Source: an uncultured Ruminococcus sp. (GTDB lineage Bacteria > Bacillota > Clostridia > Oscillospirales > CAG-272). From it: a stretch of 9,852 bases of DNA. This document shows, piece by piece, positions 4,532 to 9,852 of this stretch. The stretch lies in assembly GCA_902766575.1 (NCBI GenBank), contig CACXED010000143.1, positions 1 to 9,852 of the forward strand. The letters run 5' to 3'. Both the position numbers and the translations under genes were made by a program. Numbering within the stretch: the stretch's first letter is position 1; every line of letters starts with the position of its first letter. The notes beneath the pieces are model-generated. The model did not search any database, was not told the DNA's origin, and saw nothing but the letters and a program-made list of their open reading frames with translations.

Positions 4532-7369
4532 ATGGCAAATCTCACACTGCGCGGAGTGCGCGTGCATAATCTCAAAAATATCGACCTCACGATACCGCGC
4601 GACAAGCTGGTCGTCTTTACCGGACTGTCCGGCTCGGGAAAGTCGTCGCTCGCCTTTGACACGATCTACGCCGAGGGACACCGGCGCTTTGTCGAGTCGC
4701 TGTCCTCCTACGCGAGAATGTTCTTAGGTCAGCTCGACAAGCCCGATTTAGACAGCATCGAGGGTCTTTCGCCCGCGATCTCGATCGACCAGAAAACCAC
4801 CTCTAAGAATCCTCGCTCGACGGTCGGAACGGTCACCGAGATCTACGACTACCTGCGTCTGCTCTGGGCGAGGATAGGTATTCCGCACTGTCCGAAATGC
4901 GGCAGGGAGATAAGACGGCAGTCGACCGACCAGATAATCGACCGGATAATGCTCCTGCCGGACGGCACGCGCTTCATGGTGTTAGCTCCGATGGCGCGCG
5001 GCAAAAAGGGTATGCACGAGAAGATTTTCGAGGACGCTAAAAAGTCCGGCTTCGTGCGCGTCAGGGTAGACGGAGCGCTCTATGACCTCTCGGAGGATAT
5101 CAAGCTCGACAAGAATATAAAGCACACGGTCGAGATAGTCGTCGACCGTCTCGTCAAGCGTCCCGATATGCGCTCGAGACTCGCGGACTCGGTCGAGACC
5201 GCGCTGAGACTCACCGACGGTGAGCTTGCCGTCTCGATAGTTCTGCGCGAGGGCGAGAGCTTTGACGGCGAGACCGAGCTTACCTTCTCCCAGAGCTACG
5301 CCTGCGAGGAGCACGGCATCTCGATCGGAGAGCTTTCGCCGCGTATGTTCTCGTTCAACAACCCGTTCGGAGCCTGCCCGAAGTGCGCCGGGCTCGGCGA
5401 GCTGAGGATAATCTCGGAGGACAAGGTTATCCCCGACCGCTCGCTGTCGCTCAGAGACGGCGCGATACAGGTCAACGGCTTCAAGTCGCTGGAGGAGGAG
5501 AGCTGGAACGGTCCGCTGTTCGCCGCAGTCGGCGAGAGATACGGCTTCACGCTCGACACGCCGATCGAGCAATACTCCGAAAAGGCGCTCAAGGTGCTGC
5601 TCTACGGCGCAGGGAACGAGAGCTTTAACGTCACGCGCTACTGGGAGGGCTCGGCTCACACCCAGAAAACCAAGTTCGAGGGCGTGATAAACATAATTCA
5701 GTCGCGTCTCGAGCAGAGCCAGAACGACTACTACGAGGACTTTATCGAGGACGTCCCCTGTCCCGAATGTCACGGCAGACGCTTGAACGAAAACTCGCTG
5801 GCGGTCACGGTCGGAGGACTGAACATCGACGAATTCTGCCGTATGTCGGTCGCAAAGGCGCTCGAGTTCGTGAACGACCTTAAGCTCACGCCCACCGAGG
5901 AGACTATCGCAAAGGAGATACTCAAGGAGGTCAGATCGCGGCTCGGATTCTTAAAGAACGTCGGACTTGACTATCTGACTCTCGCACGCAAGGCGGGAAC
6001 GCTGTCGGGCGGAGAGGCGCAGCGGATAAGGCTCGCGACGCAGATCGGTTCGTCGCTGATGGGAGTTTTGTATATCCTCGACGAGCCGAGCATTGGACTT
6101 CATCAGCGCGACAACTCAAAGCTCATCGCGACGCTTAAGAATCTGCGCGACGCAGGAAACAGCCTTATCGTCGTCGAGCACGACGAGGAGACGATGGAGG
6201 CTTCCGACTATATCGTCGATATCGGCCCGGGAGCGGGCATTCACGGCGGTGAGGTCGTCGCCGCCGGAACTCCCGAGGAGATTAAAAACAATCCGAACTC
6301 TATAACCGGAGCTTACCTCTCGGGACGCGAGAAAATCGAAGTCCCGGCGATACGCCGCTCGGGCAACGGAAAGTTCCTGACGATACGCGGCGCGGCTCAG
6401 AACAATCTTAAGCATATCGACGTCTCGTTCCCGCTGGGGCTGTTCTGCTGCGTGACCGGAGTTTCGGGATCGGGAAAATCGTCGCTCGTGAACTCGATAC
6501 TCTATCAGGTGCTTGCCCGGGAGCTGAACCGCGCGAGAACCTATCCCGGAAAGTACGACTCGATCGAGGGCATCGAGAACCTCGACAAGGTAATCGCCAT
6601 CGACCAGAGCCCGATCGGACGCACTCCGCGCTCGAATCCCGCGACATACACCGGGCTGTTCACCGATATCCGCGAGCTGTTCGCGAAAACTCCCGACGCT
6701 AAGATGCGCGCATATACGTCGGGGCGGTTCAGCTTCAACGTCAAGGGCGGACGCTGCGAAGCCTGCGAGGGCGACGGCGTCAAGTGCATCGAGATGCACT
6801 TCCTGCCCGACGTCTACGTCACCTGCGACGTCTGCAAGGGCAAGCGCTACAATCACGACACCCTCGAGGTCAAGTACAAGGGCAAGAACATCTCGGACGT
6901 GCTCGAAATGACGGTCGAGGAGGGGCTTGAGTTCTTCGCGAACCTCCCGAGACTCGCAAAGAAGCTCCAGACGCTCTTTGACGTCGGGCTCGGCTATATC
7001 AAGATCGGGCAGTCGTCGACGACGCTTTCGGGCGGAGAGGCTCAGCGCGTCAAGCTCGCCACCGAGCTTTCAAAGCGTCCGACCGGAAAGACGGTCTACA
7101 TCCTCGACGAGCCGACGACCGGACTGCATATGGCCGACGTAAAGAAGCTCATCGAGGTGCTGCAAAGGCTCGTCGACGCGGGGAACACGGTGATCGTTAT
7201 CGAGCACAATCTCGACATGATCAAGACCGCCGACTATATCATCGACCTCGGTCCGGAGGGCGGAGACGGCGGAGGAGAGATCGTAGCCGCCGGAACTCCC
7301 GAGGAGGTCGCCGCCTGCGAGCGCTCCTATACCGGGCAGTATCTGAAAAAAATGCTCGAAAAAAAGTGA
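4532..7369 (+). CDS. uvrA: UvrABC excision nuclease subunit A
   Basis: UvrA is the dimeric ABC-type ATPase that finds bulky and UV lesions and hands the DNA to UvrB. The 945-residue product is full length for the family. It begins at the ATG preceded by AAAGGAA, giving the usual MANLTLRGVRVHNLKNIDL start. First ATP site: Walker A GLSGSGKSS at 31-39 and signature LSGGEAQR at 491-498, followed by ILDEPSIGLH. Second ATP site: Walker A GVSGSGKSS at 643-651 and LSGGEAQR at 832-839, followed by ILDEPTTGLH. First zinc finger: C258, H261, C282, C285, with His replacing one Cys (CEEH). Second: C742, C745, C765, C768. All key residues are present. Last gene of the uvrB - radical SAM - uvrA operon; a stem-loop and a strong terminator follow. 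Confidence 0.98.
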   Translation: MANLTLRGVRVHNLKNIDLTIPRDKLVVFTGLSGSGKSSLAFDTIYAEGHRRFVESLSSYARMFLGQLDKPDLDSIEGLSPAISIDQKTTSKNPRSTVGTVTEIYDYLRLLWARIGIPHCPKCGREIRRQSTDQIIDRIMLLPDGTRFMVLAPMARGKKGMHEKIFEDAKKSGFVRVRVDGALYDLSEDIKLDKNIKHTVEIVVDRLVKRPDMRSRLADSVETALRLTDGELAVSIVLREGESFDGETELTFSQSYACEEHGISIGELSPRMFSFNNPFGACPKCAGLGELRIISEDKVIPDRSLSLRDGAIQVNGFKSLEEESWNGPLFAAVGERYGFTLDTPIEQYSEKALKVLLYGAGNESFNVTRYWEGSAHTQKTKFEGVINIIQSRLEQSQNDYYEDFIEDVPCPECHGRRLNENSLAVTVGGLNIDEFCRMSVAKALEFVNDLKLTPTEETIAKEILKEVRSRLGFLKNVGLDYLTLARKAGTLSGGEAQRIRLATQIGSSLMGVLYILDEPSIGLHQRDNSKLIATLKNLRDAGNSLIVVEHDEETMEASDYIVDIGPGAGIHGGEVVAAGTPEEIKNNPNSITGAYLSGREKIEVPAIRRSGNGKFLTIRGAAQNNLKHIDVSFPLGLFCCVTGVSGSGKSSLVNSILYQVLARELNRARTYPGKYDSIEGIENLDKVIAIDQSPIGRTPRSNPATYTGLFTDIRELFAKTPDAKMRAYTSGRFSFNVKGGRCEACEGDGVKCIEMHFLPDVYVTCDVCKGKRYNHDTLEVKYKGKNISDVLEMTVEEGLEFFANLPRLAKKLQTLFDVGLGYIKIGQSSTTLSGGEAQRVKLATELSKRPTGKTVYILDEPTTGLHMADVKKLIEVLQRLVDAGNTVIVIEHNLDMIKTADYIIDLGPEGGDGGGEIVAAGTPEEVAACERSYTGQYLKKMLEKK

Positions 7370-7380
7370 GCAAGTGAGCA
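7365..7380 (+). repeat. 8-bp tandem duplication over the uvrA stop codon
   Basis: AGTGAGCA occurs twice in direct succession (7365-7372, 7373-7380). With the next bases it places TGA at 7367, 7375 and 7383, one in each reading frame, so any readthrough or frameshift at the end of uvrA is stopped at once. Likely a small slippage event. Confidence 0.7.
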
Positions 7381-7392
7381 AATGAAATTTCC

Positions 7393-7422
7393 GCGCCGGA
7401 GCTGTCCGCAGAGCTTTGGCGC
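7393..7422. other. Stem-loop downstream of uvrA
   Basis: GCGCCGGAGCT (7393-7403) pairs with AGCTTTGGCGC (7412-7422) over 11 pairs including two G-T, with an 8-base loop. No T-run follows on the plus strand. It precedes the true terminator by 11 bases and may protect the uvrA 3' end or that of the convergent gene's transcript. Confidence 0.5.
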
Positions 7423-7433
7423 TCATGAAAAAC

Positions 7434-7462
7434 CGGGTGAGATGAACTCACCCGATTTTTTT
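7434..7462. terminator. Terminator shared by uvrA and the convergent glycosidase gene
   Basis: CGGGTGAG (7434-7441) pairs with CTCACCCG (7447-7454) around an ATGAA loop, followed on the plus strand by seven T (7456-7462). On the minus strand the same stem is followed by five T (complement of 7428-7432), so it can end both transcripts. The plus-strand T-run overlaps the first two bases of the minus-strand gene's stop codon (complement of 7461-7463). Confidence 0.9.
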
Positions 7463-9539
7463 ATCTGAGCTTTGAATATACCGCGACGGCGACCGAATCC
7501 GGCGCGAGCTCGCTGACCGCGTCGGAGCACGAATCTACCGTCTCGAACGAGATGAGCTCTCTGCCCGGAGCTTCGAGCTTCGGCGTCAGCGCCTCGTCCG
7601 AGTCGTTCCAGAGCGTGACCGCGAGCCGTCCGTCCTCGAGTTCGTAGCTCTTGGCGAACAGCAGATCGTTGTCGTTGATTATCCCGCGCTCGTCGGCAAA
7701 GCGTCCGTAGGGGATCAGCTTTGAGTATTTTTTCCTCAGCGCCGAGACCCTGAACGCCCACTCGCGGCGCTCGGAGAATTTGTCGGCGAGTATGTCTATC
7801 TTATCCTGACGATAGCGGAGCTCCATCTCGAGCGGGAAATTGTAGACAAAGGCGTAGTTCACCGCGCGGCGGTCGATGAAGGGATTTGCGTTGCGGAGCG
7901 TGATTATCGCGTCGGGGAAGCAATAACGGAATACCTCGGGGCAGAGCGTCGTCTGGGTTGTGTCGTCGCCGACGTGGAATTTACGGTCTCCGCGTCCGCC
8001 GGGCATATTTCCGATGCCGTGAACCGCGTCTAAATGCGCGCTGTAGAGGTCGGTGATGTGCTCGCTCATGAAGATGAACTCGGGCGAGATCTCCTTTGCG
8101 CCGCGCTGCAGGCTCTCGACGAGCTTCGACTGACCTCCGGTCAGCGCGCGGGCGGGATTACCGCCGTCGTGAGGATGGCTCTCGTCAAAGCAGATGTAAG
8201 GCGGCATACCGCCGATCTGATCGTAGAGCGCTCCGTCCGCTCCGAGCGAGGCTATCCACTTCTCCCGCTCGCACATCAGCTCGCGCCACTCCGGGCAGGA
8301 CGGGCAGGCGAGCGCGAACATCTTGCGCGAGTAGCGGTCGAGAAAATCACTCTTGTGGGACTTGGAGTAGAACTCGACGTAGTTCGAGCCCCAGATATTC
8401 TTCGACGCGACGTGCTTGCCCTCGCGGTTCCTGAAGTAGTCGCTCTCCACGTCGATCAGGTGTCCCTGATAGTAGAGCGTCACGTGACCGCCGTCAGCCT
8501 GTACGGCTTTTATGTTCTTTTTCAGTGTCTCCTCGCCGCCCATCGAGTCGGAGACCTCGAGATCGGGGTAGTTGTTGTCGTGTCCGGTGTCGTACCAGCC
8601 GAACAGTCCGAGCGTGTCGCAGCCGTGAGCCTTTGCCAACTCCCAGAGCTGTGGCAGCGTCGTGTAGTCCCACATCTCATAGCCGAACTGCTGCTTGTTG
8701 ATGACGAGGAAATAGCCGGTCATCTCGCGTACCCAGTCGGGCTTTCTGTGCGCCGGGCGATGCTTCTGCATAAACGCGGCGTAATCCTCGGCTCCGTGAT
8801 GCCAGTCGCCGCGATAGAGCCTGAGCTTTATCGGCGCGGTTTTCATGGTTCCCTCGGCAAGGCAGAGATTCTTGTCGACGACGAGAGTGATCGCTCCGGG
8901 GTTTTCGGGATCGCCGACGACCTTGAGCTCCGCGGCGATGAAATCCGGGTCGTTTATCGAGACGCAGAGCGAGCTCGAACGGTCGAGCAGCGCCATAAAA
9001 CCCATTATCGCAGTTCCGGGATAGGACATCCTCATGCAGTTCGAGCCGTTCTCGCGGTGAGTCCACTGTCTTGTGAGCCGTTCTCCGATGTTGTGATAGA
9101 TCCGTCCGGGCTGCTCGGGCCAGTAGAGCGACGGCTTGCCGTCTCCGAGCGACTTGATAATGCCTACCCGCGGGTACTCAAAGTCGAGCACGCGCATACC
9201 GGCGCGGTCGTCGAGCTCGGCTGTGAAGATGATATCCTCGCCGTCGAGCGTGACGTTCAGCGTCAGTCCGAAGTCGACGTAAAGCCCGTCGTCGCGTCCG
9301 CAGTCGAGCTTGAGCCTGTCGGTATGGAACGAGACCGTATCGCCGTTCTGAGACGCGGTGAGCGTCTGATCGTGACCGAACGCTAAGTTCTCCTTGCAGC
9401 GGTCGTCTGCGAGATTCAGAAAGAATCCGTCCTCTGCCGGGGAGTCGATGATATTGACTCCGGTCTTTTTGTCGGTGAGCGAGATTATCCGCGCCGAGCC
9501 GTCGAGCTCCACGTGCAGCCTTGAGTTTTCGAGAAGCAT
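7461..9539 (-). CDS. Glycoside-hydrolase-like protein, resembling the DUF6259 group
   Basis: A 692-residue protein without signal peptide, so probably cytoplasmic. The ATG (complement of 9537-9539) has GGAGGT 7 bases upstream. Three regions are visible. Residues about 1-245 form a beta-sandwich-like N-terminal part (LHVELDGSARIISLTDKKTG) containing WTHRENGSNCMRMSYPGTAIMGFMALLD (159-186), a segment type seen near the N-terminus of such proteins. Residues about 268-570 look like a TIM barrel, with PDWVREMTGYFLVINKQ at the start, GCDTLGLFGWYDTGHDNNYPDL at 306-327 and HVTLYYQGHLID at 352-363. Residues about 610-692 look like a C-terminal beta domain. Candidate catalytic carboxylates are D436 or D440 (GADGALYDQIGG, 433-444) and E493 (FMSEHITD, 490-497), in the order expected for a retaining barrel glycosidase. 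No substrate can be assigned. The divergent AraC-type gene suggests sugar-induced expression. The DUF6259 name is from memory of sequence patterns and should be checked. Confidence 0.75.
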   Translation of the reverse strand: MLLENSRLHVELDGSARIISLTDKKTGVNIIDSPAEDGFFLNLADDRCKENLAFGHDQTLTASQNGDTVSFHTDRLKLDCGRDDGLYVDFGLTLNVTLDGEDIIFTAELDDRAGMRVLDFEYPRVGIIKSLGDGKPSLYWPEQPGRIYHNIGERLTRQWTHRENGSNCMRMSYPGTAIMGFMALLDRSSSLCVSINDPDFIAAELKVVGDPENPGAITLVVDKNLCLAEGTMKTAPIKLRLYRGDWHHGAEDYAAFMQKHRPAHRKPDWVREMTGYFLVINKQQFGYEMWDYTTLPQLWELAKAHGCDTLGLFGWYDTGHDNNYPDLEVSDSMGGEETLKKNIKAVQADGGHVTLYYQGHLIDVESDYFRNREGKHVASKNIWGSNYVEFYSKSHKSDFLDRYSRKMFALACPSCPEWRELMCEREKWIASLGADGALYDQIGGMPPYICFDESHPHDGGNPARALTGGQSKLVESLQRGAKEISPEFIFMSEHITDLYSAHLDAVHGIGNMPGGRGDRKFHVGDDTTQTTLCPEVFRYCFPDAIITLRNANPFIDRRAVNYAFVYNFPLEMELRYRQDKIDILADKFSERREWAFRVSALRKKYSKLIPYGRFADERGIINDNDLLFAKSYELEDGRLAVTLWNDSDEALTPKLEAPGRELISFETVDSCSDAVSELAPDSVAVAVYSKLR

Positions 9540-9571
9540 ATAGCTTACCTCCGCTTTTGAATTACGAGAAC

Positions 9572-9600
9572 ATTATAATACAATCCGCGCCGGTTGTCAA
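9572..9600 (-). promoter_or_regulatory. Perfect-consensus sigma-A promoter of the glycosidase gene
   Basis: On the minus strand, TTGACA (complement of 9595-9600) and TATAAT (complement of 9572-9577) are both exact consensus with a 17-base spacer. Expected start is near 9565, giving a leader of about 25 bases with GGAGGT at 9547-9552. Such a strong promoter fits a repressed or activator-tuned catabolic gene. Confidence 0.92.
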
Positions 9601-9609
9601 TAAAAGGTT

Positions 9610-9628
9610 CAAATAGTACCGAAATTTG
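9610..9628. promoter_or_regulatory. Possible operator between the divergent promoters
   Basis: CAAAT (9610-9614) and ATTTG (9624-9628) form a short inverted repeat with a 9-base gap, in the 47 bases separating the two -35 boxes. The position suits a shared regulator, but the arms are short and could be chance. Confidence 0.25.
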
Positions 9629-9647
9629 CAAGTTTTGTATCTGTCGC

Positions 9648-9676
9648 TTGACCTTTCGCGGGATAAATGCTATAAT
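9648..9676 (+). promoter_or_regulatory. Sigma-A promoter of the AraC-family regulator
   Basis: TTGACC (9648-9653) and TATAAT (9671-9676) are 17 bases apart, with TG at 9668-9669 making an extended -10. Expected start is near 9683, about 27 bases before the ATG. Confidence 0.88.
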
Positions 9677-9709
9677 ATAAGAAAAACACGTAGAACCGGA
9701 GGGATCGCC

Positions 9710-9852
9710 ATGGCTGATCAGCCGCTGAAATTTTCAATATCCGATTTTACCGGAAAAAATATCTCGGTCAGACGCAAGACCGTTGAGAATGATTACCGTC
9801 TGCACTGGCACCGCTGCTGCGAGATAGAGCTTGTGGTCGGAGGACGCGGCTC
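9710..9852 (+). CDS. AraC-family transcriptional regulator, N-terminus only
   Basis: The ATG at 9710 follows GGAGGG (9698-9703) with a 6-base spacing. The frame is open to the end of the window, giving 47 complete codons. YRLHWHRCCEIELVVGGRG at 29-47 matches the cupin-type ligand-sensing domain of AraC/XylS regulators, where HxH and a following Glu (H32, H34, E38) are typical. The C-terminal helix-turn-helix domain is beyond the window. It is divergent from the glycosidase-like gene with a 170-base spacer, an arrangement in which the AraC protein usually controls its neighbour in response to a sugar; this is inference. Confidence 0.82.
   Translation, partial: MADQPLKFSISDFTGKNISVRRKTVENDYRLHWHRCCEIELVVGGRG

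Noticed and set aside
3577..4662. Minus-strand open frame of 361 codons across the uvrB end, radical-SAM gene and uvrA start
   Set aside because: It spans three plus-strand genes and their short gaps and has no family signature, so it is a codon-bias shadow.
8034..9386. Plus-strand open frame of 450 codons opposite the glycosidase-like gene
   Set aside because: The complementary frame has coherent domain structure, a good ribosome binding site and a perfect promoter. This one is low-complexity Val/Arg/Glu/Leu-rich sequence.

Overview
This window looks like chromosomal DNA of a Gram-positive gut or rumen bacterium in the class Clostridia, probably the Ruminococcaceae/Oscillospiraceae side. 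The evidence is GC-rich coding DNA punctuated by short AT-rich sigma-A promoters with exact 17-bp spacers, GGAGG-type ribosome binding sites, UvrA/UvrB of Firmicutes type, a surface protein with a C-terminal hydrophobic anchor and KKRK tail, and a glycosidase-like gene divergent from an AraC-family regulator. No rRNA, tRNA, CRISPR array or insertion sequence was recognised. Genus-level placement is inference.

Layout. (1) Positions 1-606 hold the 3' end of a secreted or surface protein with a CBM9-like carbohydrate-binding domain and a C-terminal anchor, closed by a strong intrinsic terminator. Its codon use differs sharply from the rest of the window and suggests very high expression. (2) Positions 756-1427 encode a rhomboid-fold membrane protein with its own promoter; it lacks the GxSG serine motif and contains no histidine, so it is probably not a protease. 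(3) Positions 1495-7369 are a nucleotide-excision-repair operon: uvrB, a radical-SAM protein of the spore-photoproduct-lyase-like family (COG1533), then uvrA. Its control region is elaborate: a perfect TTGACA-17-TATAAT promoter with an extended -10, a perfect 18-bp palindrome just after the expected transcription start (candidate SOS operator), and a 19-bp perfect hairpin between the only good Shine-Dalgarno sequence and the uvrB ATG. (4) A hairpin terminator at 7434-7462 serves uvrA and probably also the convergent gene. (5) Positions 7461-9539 (minus strand) encode a 692-residue cytoplasmic TIM-barrel glycosidase-like protein resembling the DUF6259 group, from a second perfect-consensus promoter. 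(6) Divergent from it, the first 47 codons of an AraC-family regulator run off the right end; it is the obvious candidate regulator of the glycosidase.

The genes fall into two themes: carbohydrate binding and breakdown at the two ends, and UV/bulky-lesion DNA repair in the middle. The most interesting items are the radical-SAM gene inside the uvrB-uvrA operon and the unusual uvrB leader. I see no clear evidence of a wholly new multi-gene system.
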